Positions 1-7,247 of a stretch of DNA of 16,570 bases are shown piece by piece; position 1 is the stretch's first letter; every line of letters starts with the position of its first letter. This DNA is from G020348185 sp964525045 (GTDB lineage: Bacteria > Nitrospirota > Nitrospiria > Nitrospirales > UBA8639). The notes below the pieces were generated by a model that saw nothing but the letters and a program-made list of their open reading frames with translations, was not told the DNA's origin and ran no database searches. The DNA lies in the NCBI GenBank assembly GCA_964525045.1, contig CAZGFD010000042.1:1-16570 (forward strand), read 5' to 3'. The position numbers were made by a program, and so were the translations under genes.

Positions 1-60
1 CCCGAGACGCCGCGTTTTTTCAACTCACCCTAAACACTACTTTCGAGTATAGCTCTGATC

Positions 61-234
61 TTAATCATGGGTGGGTCGTATGGTAAATACCTTATGCGGC
101 ACTCCAGCCGTGCCCTCTACCTTTGCCCCTGATTGCCGGGTTTTCAGTAGCCAATTCGGTCGGTATATATTTCAACCAGGCGCATGATATTCTCGATACC
201 GTTGGTAGTCTTGAAGCGTTCGCCTTACATATTT
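61..234 (-). pseudogene. decayed transposase C-terminal remnant (IS256/mutator-like)
   Basis: Read on the minus strand, 234 to 147 gives an open segment with the core FKTTNGIENIM followed by LVEIYTDRIGY. This resembles the (F/L)(R/K)TTNxIE motif near the C-terminus of mutator/IS256-type transposases. It is bounded upstream by a stop (235-237) and ends in a stop (144-146). A different frame then stays open to a stop at 61-63 and could be the next part of the same protein after a frameshift. There is no start codon, no upstream catalytic region and no terminal inverted repeat, so only a scrap remains. The family assignment rests on one short motif remembered from transposases. The second segment (147 down to 61) is much less certain than the first. 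Confidence 0.45.
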
Positions 235-287
235 CAATTAGCCGGGGTTAAGATTCCGGCGCATATGGTAACACTTTCCACCCGATC

Positions 288-324
288 CCCTCTCCCGCTT
301 TAAGAAAGGGGTAACGGGTGAGGG
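288..324. repeat. imperfect GC-rich hairpin
   Basis: CCCTCTCCCG (288-297) can pair with CGGGTGAGGG (315-324), nine pairs with one T:T mismatch. An inner CTTT/AAAG pairing (298-301 with 305-308) leaves a bulge. Palindromes of the CCCTCTCCCG...CGGGxGAGGG type are often dispersed intergenic repeats in bacterial genomes. No T-tract follows, so it is not an obvious Rho-independent terminator. It could be a remnant of a small repeat next to the transposase scrap. Apart from this hairpin and that scrap, nothing recognisable was found in bases 1-409. Confidence 0.45.
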
Positions 325-409
325 ATTAACCTTGCAAACCATCTCGCCATAGGTTTCAGGTTAGATGTAATATTAACGGAGCAATCTCATTGAAGAGGAC
401 GAGGGTACA

Positions 410-661
410 ATGAATCTTGGCATTCGATGGTTGTGGGTAGGCATGCTCGGGGGTAGCGTGTTACTCGCAACCGGGGGCAATACAACGCTCCAGCGTTTTA
501 TCGGAGACGTCGTGGGGCATTTCTTTTCCGCGGCAATCTTAGCGGCGATTCCGATCGTGGGTTATTACATTTTGTACAAAAAGATTGGGGAAAAAGAGAT
601 CACCTATATCTTTGCCGCAGCCTGGGCCTACCTGGTGTTCGCCCAGTTTTTTGGGTTTTAA
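410..661 (+). CDS. small integral membrane protein, unknown function
   Basis: An 83-residue protein that I do not recognise. GAGGG at 401-405 lies four bases before the ATG and supports this start. It is almost entirely hydrophobic, with likely membrane segments at about residues 6-22, 36-55 and 63-80. A short basic loop (YKKIGEKE) lies between the second and third, so the segment 2-3 loop would face the cytoplasm under the positive-inside rule. There is no signal-peptide cleavage site and there are no cysteines or charged residues within the membrane segments to suggest transport or catalysis. It is followed 93 bases later by the TerB/Coq4-like gene on the same strand. They could be co-transcribed, but the gap is wide enough for a separate promoter. 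Confidence 0.65.
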   Translation: MNLGIRWLWVGMLGGSVLLATGGNTTLQRFIGDVVGHFFSAAILAAIPIVGYYILYKKIGEKEITYIFAAAWAYLVFAQFFGF

Positions 662-754
662 TGAGAACAGTCAATGGTGCCGGATCGTCCCGCCCTTTGC
701 CTTCGGCAGTGATTCGCCATTCAGGAATGATGACTTCATAGATTGGGAGAACCG

Positions 755-1702
755 ATGCATCTGAGTCCAGTTCCAAAAGAAATCGCGCATGCAGGATTGC
801 GCGCGCTCAAAACCGTCTGCTTATCACCTCCACGCTCAACATTGTCGGACCTTGAGACCCAATTCTTAATGGGAGTGCAAAAGCATATTCTACATACGGA
901 CTTTGCATTGGATTCCTTAGAGTCAATGACACCATCAGAGCTGGCAACACTGGTTGAGGCACAGGAATTCAAGGAGAGAATCATTCGGGCCTGTATTATC
1001 ACGGCTTGCATTGACGGAACCGTCGATACGCCGGAAGTCTCTCAGATCGAGCACTTTGCCGAGGCATTGCACGTTGATATGAAGCCGGTGCACACCGCAT
1101 GGAAGCTGGCTAATCAGAACCTCATCCTGGCTAGAATTGACATCATTCGCAAATCGTTGGCAGGGGTAAAAGTCAAACAAACTTTCACCAATGAGGGATT
1201 TCTCGGAACGGTCAAGAAGTTTTTCCCACTGGCCGGCATTGAGCTCCCCGAGTTGACGGCGAAGTATAAACAGTTATTCGATTTTCCTCCCGGCACGCTC
1301 GGAAAAGAATTTACACATTACATTGAGCGCAATCAGTTTCCTCTTCCAGGGCAGAGAGGGGCCGGGCCGGAACCAATAGTCGTTCATGACTGTTTGCATA
1401 TTCTTGGAGATTACGGAACCACGGCCACTGAAGAAATTGAGGTGGCAGCATTTCAAGCCGGCTGCCATTCCAATGATCCGATGTATGGGCTATTGTTTGG
1501 TCTAGCTCAGTATCATTTGGATGTTCAGGTGGCACCCGTGGCACTCTCTCAAAAATTACAGGCCAATCCTGAGAAAATGATTGCTGCGTTTGCCAGAGGT
1601 TGCCGAGTCAAAAAGGATATGTGGTCCGACTTTGAGCCGTGGGATTATTTTGACAAGTCTGTTGAGGTCTTACGAGCCGAATTCGGCATTGATCCAAAAT
1701 GA
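755..1702 (+). CDS. TerB-like domain fused to Coq4-like domain
   Basis: A protein of 315 residues. The ATG at 755 is chosen over a TTG at 743 because GGGAG (745-749) sits five bases before it. Residues about 30-135 look like a TerB/DjlA-type helical domain, with the typical acidic helix pattern ITACIDGTVDTPEVSQIEHFAEAL. Residues about 165-315 resemble the Coq4 family. The family's metal motif HDxxH-x11-E is exact: H211, D212, H215 and E227, preceded by the family-like PPGTLGKEF segment. Coq4 in eukaryotes acts in ubiquinone ring maturation (recently assigned to C1 decarboxylation/hydroxylation), but bacterial relatives are poorly characterised. No other quinone gene lies nearby, so a role in ubiquinone synthesis is not shown. 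There is no signal peptide or membrane segment, so it is probably cytoplasmic and perhaps membrane-associated through the Coq4 part. The domain identities are by motif only. Confidence 0.7.
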   Translation: MHLSPVPKEIAHAGLRALKTVCLSPPRSTLSDLETQFLMGVQKHILHTDFALDSLESMTPSELATLVEAQEFKERIIRACIITACIDGTVDTPEVSQIEHFAEALHVDMKPVHTAWKLANQNLILARIDIIRKSLAGVKVKQTFTNEGFLGTVKKFFPLAGIELPELTAKYKQLFDFPPGTLGKEFTHYIERNQFPLPGQRGAGPEPIVVHDCLHILGDYGTTATEEIEVAAFQAGCHSNDPMYGLLFGLAQYHLDVQVAPVALSQKLQANPEKMIAAFARGCRVKKDMWSDFEPWDYFDKSVEVLRAEFGIDPK

Positions 1703-1802
1703 GAAAGGTCCTACCCTTCCCTTTTTCCCGCATGAGTGTTCGCTGTTGGCTGAGGGTTGCCGGTCGCCAGAAGGGGTCAAACAAAATGGTGACGACGTGA
1801 CC

Positions 1803-2246
1803 TTACGCTTCGACGGTCACTCCGTTTTGCTTAAGCACCTCTAACACCTTGGGAATATCGGGGGGACCCTGGGGAATCTCCCGGCTAATGGCCGTGAACA
1901 TTTGTGTGGCAAAGCCTCCCTGGCCGGTGAGTTCGAGCATCTCGCCGCCGCCGGTCCCGTAACAAAAGCCATGCACCGTGCCCGCGGGCACGTGGACCAG
2001 GGTACCGGGCAAACACAGAAGGGTTTTTCCGTCGCAGATGAACTCGACCTTGCCCTTGAGGACATAGAAGGACTCGTCCCAGTTATGGCTATGGGGCGGC
2101 GGACCCGCTCCCTCGTCGCCCTGCTGCAAGGTAATCTCATAACCTTGTGTTGCGGCGTTTGACGCCAGTACAGTTACTTTGGTGCCGAGCACATCCAACG
2201 CGGGGGCGTAGTCTTTGGGTGTTACAACAAACGGTTGAGCCTTCAT
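1803..2246 (-). CDS. cupin-domain protein
   Basis: A single-domain cupin of 147 residues. The ATG is preceded by GGAGGTAA at good spacing. Cupin motif 1 is seen as GPPPHSHNWDESFYVLKG (the two His and the Glu are metal ligands). Motif 2 is seen as PAGTVHGF, whose His is the fourth ligand. All four ligands are therefore present and a metal site is expected. The C-terminal tail (about residues 115-147) is helical and looks like the tail seen in many cupins annotated only as cupin domain-containing protein. The substrate cannot be told from sequence. It is the last gene of a minus-strand run (3985 to 1803), separated from the gene upstream by about 147 bases, so it may have its own promoter. It is likely cytoplasmic. 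Confidence 0.85.
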   Translation of the reverse strand: MKAQPFVVTPKDYAPALDVLGTKVTVLASNAATQGYEITLQQGDEGAGPPPHSHNWDESFYVLKGKVEFICDGKTLLCLPGTLVHVPAGTVHGFCYGTGGGEMLELTGQGGFATQMFTAISREIPQGPPDIPKVLEVLKQNGVTVEA

Positions 2247-2393
2247 GGTGTCATTACCTCCGTGAAAGGTGAAAGGGGTCTATTCTCCTGGTGATAGTGT
2301 ATCAAAGGATTACCCTATTTTCTCTTAAAAAAACCCTGACCTTCTCTAGTTTTCTTCTCAATAGTCCTGCCTCATTTTTACCCAATGCCTCCC

Positions 2394-2639
2394 TCATGTC
2401 GACCGGCTCCACAATTCCGCGAGCTTAAGCAGGACATATGGTGTGAGAACAAATCCCAGAACCGAAAACACCACTCCCCAGACGGCCCCCTGCAACCCAT
2501 TTATTACGATTCCACCCAAAGGCGCGAAAAACACGATCACGATCATCGCGATCGCGATGCGTGGATGTCGCTGGTAGAAAGACCGGCGTGATTCGCTTTT
2601 GAGAGATTCAAAAAATGAAAGTTCGGATGGGAATTTCAT
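2394..2639 (-). CDS. small two-helix membrane protein
   Basis: An 81-residue protein that I do not recognise. A polar, basic N-terminal stretch of about 26 residues (SESRRSFYQRHPR) is followed by two hydrophobic segments at about 28-48 and 53-73, joined by a short turn with glycines. The short C-terminal tail is polar. The layout suggests a hairpin membrane protein with both ends in the cytoplasm. No clear Shine-Dalgarno sequence precedes the ATG on this strand. This lowers confidence, although the two clean hydrophobic segments argue for a real gene. It lies 52 bases downstream of the SnoaL-like gene on the same strand, so it is probably in the same transcript. Confidence 0.55.
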   Translation of the reverse strand: MKFPSELSFFESLKSESRRSFYQRHPRIAIAMIVIVFFAPLGGIVINGLQGAVWGVVFSVLGFVLTPYVLLKLAELWSRST

Positions 2640-2691
2640 TTAAACTAAGGAGGTATGGATCAAGCAAACTGGTGATTCTGCCTTTCTACCC

Positions 2692-3081
2692 TTAGAACAT
2701 CGTATTCGAGTGGGCAGCTTTATCTGGAACAACTTGCAGCACATCCCAGTGTTCCACAATCTTCCCCTTGTCGTCCACACGAAAAATGTCTATCCCAGCC
2801 CAATCGCGGTCCTGACAGGTGGGCCAATCCTGGTGGCAATGCAAGACGACAAAGTTTCCCTCTGCCAGCACTCGCTTAAAGATCACCCGCTTGCCGGGGT
2901 ACTCTTTGGCCATGCGCTCAAAATAGGCAATAAAGGCCTCCTTCCCATCGCCTACGTCTGGATTGTGTTGAATATACTCTCCCCCGACATATTGCTCGAC
3001 GGCCTCCCGTGGCTTGTTCTGATTGAACATGAGATCATAGAAGGCTGTCACCATTTGTTTATTTCGCTCCAATTGATCCAT
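2692..3081 (-). CDS. SnoaL-like / NTF2-fold protein
   Basis: A protein of 129 residues with the pattern of the SnoaL-like polyketide cyclase family within the NTF2-like fold. The N-terminal helix is NKQMVTAFYDLMFNQ. The family signature around YIQHNPDVGDGKEAFIAYF follows, and the final strand is IVEHWDVLQ. The IQHNP and EHWDV blocks line the pocket in such proteins. Bacterial members are mostly uncharacterised and act as isomerases, cyclases or small-molecule binders. Polyketide synthesis is not implied, because no such genes are near. An excellent AGGAGG site precedes the ATG and lies inside the end of the upstream gene. The ATG overlaps the stop of the DUF1801 gene by one base (TAATG), which indicates translational coupling. 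Confidence 0.8.
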   Translation of the reverse strand: MDQLERNKQMVTAFYDLMFNQNKPREAVEQYVGGEYIQHNPDVGDGKEAFIAYFERMAKEYPGKRVIFKRVLAEGNFVVLHCHQDWPTCQDRDWAGIDIFRVDDKGKIVEHWDVLQVVPDKAAHSNTMF

Positions 3082-3479
3082 TACTCCTCCTTCACCCGCT
3101 CTCTCATATAGTTGTAGCCTCTTACGATAAGCTGGGTAAGAGCCACGGCATCGACCTCACGTCCCGACCTGAGTTTCACATGCCGCATGAACTTGCCCGT
3201 GCCCTCCAACAAGCCCTCAGGATCCGCAATCTCGGCACCACGAAAAAACCCGACATTGACGTGAGCTTTAAAGGCATTCACATACCCGAAGGCCCCATCA
3301 CCGACGCACGCGGTCGGATGGCCGTCATGCAATATTTCTCGCACATCGTCACCGCAGTTGCGCATCACTTCAAACCAGCGCTGCGCGATCGCCCCCAACG
3401 CATCCGAATGTTCATGCATCCACACCTCGATAGCTGGATCTCGCTTGACCGAACCGGGGAACCGTAGAAATTGGCTCAT
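3081..3479 (-). CDS. DUF1801-family protein
   Basis: A protein of 132 residues with the sequence style of DUF1801/YdhG-like small proteins (a frataxin-like fold is known for some). It has an N-terminal helix with WFEVMRNCGDDVREILHDGHPTACVGDGAFGYVNAF, a central strand HVNVGFFRGAEI, and then GTGKFMRHVKLRSGREVD, as in this family. Function is unknown for most members. Some in the superfamily bind metal, but no clear metal site is visible here. No Shine-Dalgarno precedes the ATG. Its stop codon overlaps the start of the SnoaL-like gene by one base, so the two are a translationally coupled pair. A GNAT gene ends 38 bases upstream on the same strand, which makes a three-gene operon likely. Confidence 0.75.
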   Translation of the reverse strand: MSQFLRFPGSVKRDPAIEVWMHEHSDALGAIAQRWFEVMRNCGDDVREILHDGHPTACVGDGAFGYVNAFKAHVNVGFFRGAEIADPEGLLEGTGKFMRHVKLRSGREVDAVALTQLIVRGYNYMRERVKEE

Positions 3480-3517
3480 GGTAAATTCATTTCGGCTATC
3501 ATCATGGCGATGGGGCT

Positions 3518-3985
3518 CTATGTTAATTTGATTTCATATCGTGGCAGAGAGCGTCCTTCAATACTCGCGGATTTTTGAGTGCCAATTAGCACACCACCGG
3601 CTGCACGATAAAAGTCTTCTGCATGGGGATCACCTTGAATTATTAATACGTGCCCTCCTAACGCTGACGCTTGATTTTTTGCATGACGTAATAGAGCTCG
3701 CCCAATACCTCTTCCAATATAATTCGGCTCAACAAATAGGGCTTCAAGCTCGAAATCTGATTTTGACAAACGTTGGAGGGCATAATATCCAACAATTGTA
3801 TTGTTTAATTCCCCAACAAAATATTGAAATTTACGGTTCTCCATATCCAATGACTGCACAGACAGTTCAGCTCGACATTTCTCCATAAACTCCTTCGAAT
3901 AACCCCAGTAGGCTTTTGAACGCATAGCGAGATCACTGAGAAGCTTTGCCTCGGATACCACTGCGTTCCGTATCTTAATATTCAT
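3518..3985 (-). CDS. GNAT-family N-acetyltransferase
   Basis: A protein of 155 residues with the GNAT fold pattern. It has an N-terminal strand (IKIRNAVVSEAKLLSDLAM) and the substrate-region helices (YWGYSKEFMEKC). Strand beta-4 runs into the acetyl-CoA pyrophosphate loop, FVEPNYIGRGIGRALL at about residues 85-100, which fits the R/Q-x-x-G-x-G/A signature. A C-terminal part with DFYRAAGGVLIG matches the usual fYrk.GF position. The acceptor substrate is unknown. A GAGG about ten bases before the ATG could be the ribosome site. It is the first gene of the minus-strand run that ends with the cupin, and the 175-base gap upstream, shared divergently with the VOC gene, is where a promoter would be expected. 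Confidence 0.85.
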   Translation of the reverse strand: MNIKIRNAVVSEAKLLSDLAMRSKAYWGYSKEFMEKCRAELSVQSLDMENRKFQYFVGELNNTIVGYYALQRLSKSDFELEALFVEPNYIGRGIGRALLRHAKNQASALGGHVLIIQGDPHAEDFYRAAGGVLIGTQKSASIEGRSLPRYEIKLT

Positions 3986-4161
3986 ATACGTTCTGCCTCA
4001 TGTCATGCTTAGGGGGCAGAGTTATCACGTCCCCAAAATGAATGATAGAATGATTCTGCATACTCCCCAAAGAGAAAAAGCGTCAACCCCTTGGAATAAA
4101 ATCGCCCCCCGGATTATGATGTGCCTGAGATTCTTATGTACACTTGTTGGAGGGCCAATTC

Positions 4162-4578
4162 ATGCATGTTAAGGCGATTACACCAATTCTTAATGTCTCA
4201 AACATTCATCAGTCGTTTCAATGGTTTGAGAAGCTTGGTTGGAAAAAGAGGTGGGAGTGGGGTAAACCCGTGGGATTCGGCTGTGTTTGTGCAGGGGAAT
4301 GCGAAATATTTCTATGCAAGGATGGTCAGGGTGGCCGTGGCAAGGGGCAAAGTAAGACTACTTTCGGAAAAGATGGAGAGGAAACTGAAGATAAGGGAGT
4401 CTGGATGTCAATATGGGTAGACGACGTCGATGAAGTATATCAACATTGTTTAGAACAAAATATAGAAATTACATGGGATCCCATGGATATGCCGTGGAAT
4501 GTGAGGGAGGTGCACGTCCGACACCCGGACGGTCATGTCTTTCGAATTAGCTGTGGAATAAAGGAAGAAAAAGAGTGA
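4162..4578 (+). CDS. VOC/glyoxalase-bleomycin resistance fold protein
   Basis: A protein of 138 residues. The ATG at 4162 is preferred over a TTG at 4144 because GGAGG (4149-4153) is eight bases before it and because the family begins just before the first strand (AITPILNVSNIHQSFQWFEKLGW). Two beta-alpha-beta-beta-beta modules are visible. The first has CEIFLCKDG at its fourth strand. The second starts at VWMSIWVDDVDEVYQHCLEQN and ends with REVHVRHPDGHVFRISC, the typical closing strand with DPDGN-like turn. This pattern fits vicinal oxygen chelate proteins of the glyoxalase/bleomycin-resistance-like group, used as binding proteins or metal enzymes. Ligand and reaction are not evident. It is convergent with the following GNAT gene (65 bases between stops). 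Confidence 0.85.
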   Translation: MHVKAITPILNVSNIHQSFQWFEKLGWKKRWEWGKPVGFGCVCAGECEIFLCKDGQGGRGKGQSKTTFGKDGEETEDKGVWMSIWVDDVDEVYQHCLEQNIEITWDPMDMPWNVREVHVRHPDGHVFRISCGIKEEKE

Positions 4579-4643
4579 ACCCTGGCGCTTCCGTTCTATT
4601 CCTGTGAAGCTAGACGGTCCCGGACCGGCCAAAGTCGGACGTT

Positions 4644-5171
4644 TCAAGGAGTCCACAATTTCCGCTGTTGCCACTGGGGGGGTACGGAGAGCTTCCCCGT
4701 ACAGGTCGTCGTCGTTTCGACTAAATCCTGTGATTGCCATGCCCCAGCCCACTGAGCCGGTAAGGGAAATGGCGGCTCAACCAAAGATTCCGGGACAAAC
4801 CCGAGGCGCCGGTAAAAAGCAGCGTCTCCCAGGACAAAGACCCGGTTGACCTCCGCTTCCTTCAACCGTCGTATGCCGGCGCGCACAATCGCCCTCCCGA
4901 TCCCTTGTCCTTGCCAGGTTGGCGAGACCGCGAGTGGCCCAAGGAGCGCAGCATTGACATTGATTCCGGCCACGCCACATCTCGTAAAGATCACATGTCC
5001 CACAATCTGCCTGTCAATCGTCCCGATGAGCGAGATGGTGACGGCCGCATCGTTCAAAAGGTCCCGGACAAGGGGAAGCAGATTCTCGTCCGGAAACGCT
5101 TCCGGATAGAGAGATTCAATCGCTTCCCAATCGTCTCGTCTGCTTTCACGGATTTCCAGTTTTTCCAACAT
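4644..5171 (-). CDS. GNAT-family N-acetyltransferase (YhbS-like)
   Basis: A protein of 175 residues counted from the ATG at 5171. An in-frame TTG at 5183 would add four residues and has no better ribosome site. The order is typical of the YhbS-like group of GNAT enzymes: LEIRESRRDDWEAIESLYPEAF at the start, then a VGHVIFT strand and GPLAVSPTWQGQGIGRAIV. The acetyl-CoA loop QGQGIGRA and the closing FVLGDAAFYRRLGFVPES complete it. The last ~30 residues (after the TCTG block) are low in pattern and may be a variable tail. The substrate is unknown. The gene stands alone and converges on the VOC gene. It shares no close neighbour upstream, where decayed sequence begins. Confidence 0.85.
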   Translation of the reverse strand: MLEKLEIRESRRDDWEAIESLYPEAFPDENLLPLVRDLLNDAAVTISLIGTIDRQIVGHVIFTRCGVAGINVNAALLGPLAVSPTWQGQGIGRAIVRAGIRRLKEAEVNRVFVLGDAAFYRRLGFVPESLVEPPFPLPAQWAGAWQSQDLVETTTTCTGKLSVPPQWQQRKLWTP

Positions 5172-5225
5172 TGAACTCTTCAAATAGAATGGGGCTTTAT
5201 TCAGAACCCAACAGTTGGGGCACCG

Positions 5226-5345
5226 TTAAGGTATTTCGGCATAAGTATAGCTCATCAGCGTATGTCCGGGAGTTACCGGTAAGCGACCATCCTGCCTGAC
5301 AATGAACCAAAAGCCATTGGTAGTGAGGCATTCAGCTATTGCCTT
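5226..5345 (-). pseudogene. fragment of a HIT-domain (histidine triad) gene
   Basis: Between two in-frame stops on the minus strand, 39 codons include NGFWFIVRQDGRLPVTPGHTL. The block PVTPGHTL is the hallmark that precedes the IPKRH strand in HIT-family nucleotide hydrolases, and the strand before it matches as well. After HTL the frame runs into a stop within nine codons. In another frame ILMPKYL follows, which could be the next family strand (IPKRH-like) after an indel. The N-terminal zinc-binding segment and the catalytic HxHxH triad are absent. I read it as a decayed N-terminal piece of a HIT gene. A chance match is possible because the match covers only about 20 residues. Confidence 0.4.
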
Positions 5346-5618
5346 TTATCTTATAAACCACGCCATGATATGATGTTCGGATATAACCACATTTGGATCT
5401 TTTATCAAGAAAGAAAATGGGACGTTCGTCGGAATCCCCACGGATGCGAATATCGTCCGTAATGGGGTGGGAGCAAAAAAACCTGGACCACATGAAAAAT
5501 CATTACCACCACAGAGGATTTTGGTCCCTTATAAGTACCGGAATATTTCCGTTCCCAATGAACAGTCCCTGATCTTGTTTGAATAGCCTTTAATCATTTC
5601 ATAAAAAGGAAAAAACGG

Positions 5619-5759
5619 TTGGCTTCTCGGAGAGAGCCCCAAGAGGAAAAGACCATCGAAAGAAGGGCAAAATCTATTCGCCTTTGGGAAACGCCGGGAG
5701 TGGTCCAAAGAATTTCGTTTCACGATTATTTCATCAAATTTCCCCGCTATCGATATTGA
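5619..5759 (+). CDS. possible small basic protein (doubtful)
   Basis: A 46-codon frame begins with TTG at 5619, eight bases after AAGGA (5606-5610). The product is charged and then aromatic: RREPQEEKTIERRAKSIR, then LWETPGVVQRISFHDYF. No family was recognised. The frame is open further upstream to a TGA, so it may instead be an internal piece of a lost gene. It is kept only because of the ribosome-site-like sequence and the protein-like composition, and it is low in confidence. Confidence 0.18.
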   Translation: MASRREPQEEKTIERRAKSIRLWETPGVVQRISFHDYFIKFPRYRY

Positions 5760-5930
5760 ACATTCAGCCATATAGTTGCACTTCTTCCTTTTCGAGCCGA
5801 ACGCCACCCCTGGGAGCAGAGGCCCTCTCAAGCAGTCATTCGCGCGGCCGAATGGATTTGGTTGCGCTCTTCAGTTTGGCTACGCCAGCTACCTGCAAGC
5901 AGGGATATATGAAGAAAAGGAGAGCAGCAC

Positions 5931-7079
5931 ATGTATACGGCTAATAGTGATATCAGGAGCACACTGAAAGACTTTATTCTCGAGGGGACAACGTTCCCCT
6001 ACAACGAATTTATTGCACGGCTCTACAATTTTTGTCAGACACTAGGCTTTGAACCCGGGAAAATTCTGCCGTCCCGCGCTTTTTGTTCCGACGAAAATCA
6101 AGGCTATCCCATCATTCTCATTGCGAAAAATTTTGGAGCCTTTCCGTTTAATCACGGAAGAGTGGGAGGGATTGTCGCGACCGATCGGCATGGCCCTCAC
6201 GCTCATCACGGCAAGGATTTAGTGATTATCCATGCGAGCCATGTAGGATATGAACCCGAAAATATGTCTTTTGGCCTCTACAACCGTAGCCATACGGCGC
6301 ACAACGAAAAAACCTCCTCCTGTGGAAAAATTGACAGTATACTGGAGTGGTATATTCGACAATATAGGTTTGCTCAACAGAACATCTTTCTCCATCGGGA
6401 TGACCATAACTTGCTCCTTACCATTGATAATCAAATTCTGAATGAGAAAAAGGAAGAGGGCTTATTTCTCCATCTTGATAAGCTTCTTGAGAGGAGCAGT
6501 CCTGGGAAATTCATCCCCATCAAGTCCTATAGTACGTCAAAATGTTACCGTGCCTCAGAGGAACTTCAGAAACTTTTGGGAGATTCCGCATGGCCAAGCC
6601 TTGGAAAGGACCCGATAGGCGAGAGGCTCTTGCCCGACCTATTCGGTTTTAAACGCCATATCTCGGGGGACCCGGAAACCCATGGGCTTCTGGAGGAAAA
6701 TCTCCTGCCGCCGATGCCTTGGATCGTCTGCTCGTCGTTTCCTCTTCTAACCGCCGCACAAGCCAATACTCAAGTGGAATTTGACCGTACCTTTAGAACA
6801 TTAGTGGGTGCCGAAGCCTATCAAGGCAAACAGGTAATGTTTATCTCCGGCTTAAATATCGATATTTCACCCCACAAAGAGGTGTCCTTTCCCTCAACAA
6901 AGTTTGTACCCTGGGCAGCTTTCATCCAAGACCGGAATCGTCAGTGTGTTGTATTAGAACAGGAAGAGATTATATCCCGATTGCTTGAAAACAGCCCGGA
7001 CAATCCAAAAGCTGTGAACCTAGAACTCGCAATTCAAGAAATGAAAGAGACCGAGGAAGTTACAATACTAAAAAGGTAG
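5931..7079 (+). CDS. LCIB-like (theta-class) carbonic anhydrase-type protein with a long unknown C-terminal region
   Basis: A protein of 382 residues. AAGGAG (5917-5922) is eight bases before the ATG. Residues about 20-150 resemble the LCIB/theta carbonic anhydrase family, a beta-CA-like fold with a Cys-His-Cys zinc site and a Cys-x-Asp pair. Candidates are C52 and D54 (FCSDEN), H104 in HASHVGY (family form GPHIGI) and C131 in SSCGKI (family form ESxACGA). FPFNHGRVGG and the HxHH-rich stretch TDRHGPHAHHGKD sit where the family has F.F.GrtG...HHvPD. The pattern order and spacing match, but the similarity is remote and activity is not proven. Residues about 150-382 match nothing I know. They contain no signal peptide or membrane segment and include a hydrophobic block around MPWIVCSSFPLLTAAQANTQ. 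The gene stands alone and has no other inorganic carbon genes nearby. Confidence 0.6.
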   Translation: MYTANSDIRSTLKDFILEGTTFPYNEFIARLYNFCQTLGFEPGKILPSRAFCSDENQGYPIILIAKNFGAFPFNHGRVGGIVATDRHGPHAHHGKDLVIIHASHVGYEPENMSFGLYNRSHTAHNEKTSSCGKIDSILEWYIRQYRFAQQNIFLHRDDHNLLLTIDNQILNEKKEEGLFLHLDKLLERSSPGKFIPIKSYSTSKCYRASEELQKLLGDSAWPSLGKDPIGERLLPDLFGFKRHISGDPETHGLLEENLLPPMPWIVCSSFPLLTAAQANTQVEFDRTFRTLVGAEAYQGKQVMFISGLNIDISPHKEVSFPSTKFVPWAAFIQDRNRQCVVLEQEEIISRLLENSPDNPKAVNLELAIQEMKETEEVTILKR

Positions 7080-7247
7080 TCGGCCAGGATAGAATCGCCA
7101 GAACATGTTTTCAATATATTTAAGGCTCATCAGGAAATTGTGTGAGCAACTAACTTCTTGTGCGCTATGCTTGGGACTCTGAAAGGAGGCCCCGGGCCAT
7201 GCGCGACCTGGTGTTTCGTCTTCTAACGTTTTGCTCGGGCGTTCGTG

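Larger units (their letters stand above)
5172..5930. other. long gap with decayed coding sequence
   Basis: No convincing intact gene was found in this 759-base gap. It contains the HIT-like fragment on the minus strand. A start-less open frame lies on the plus strand at 5374-5586, with protein-like composition (GIPTDANIVRN, VPYKYRNISVPNEQ). A short plus-strand frame at 5619-5759 is listed separately. Longer open frames on both strands near 5529-5944 have no family pattern, are rich in Ser/Arg, and look like chance. AAGGAG at 5917-5922 belongs to the next gene. The region is best read as the remains of two or more lost genes. Confidence 0.5.

Noticed and set aside
2647..2675. Perfect AAGGAGGT followed by ATG and a six-codon frame on the plus strand (MDQANW)
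   Set aside because: The ATG follows the Shine-Dalgarno with no spacer, so initiation would be poor. No regulated gene follows on that strand, and the match is probably chance.
2710..3111. 133-codon plus-strand frame
   Set aside because: It is the antisense shadow of the SnoaL-like gene, whose ribosome site, overlap with its neighbour and family pattern are convincing.
5529..5831. 100-codon minus-strand frame
   Set aside because: It has no ribosome site and no family pattern. Its Ser/Phe/Arg-rich composition fits a chance frame in decayed sequence.
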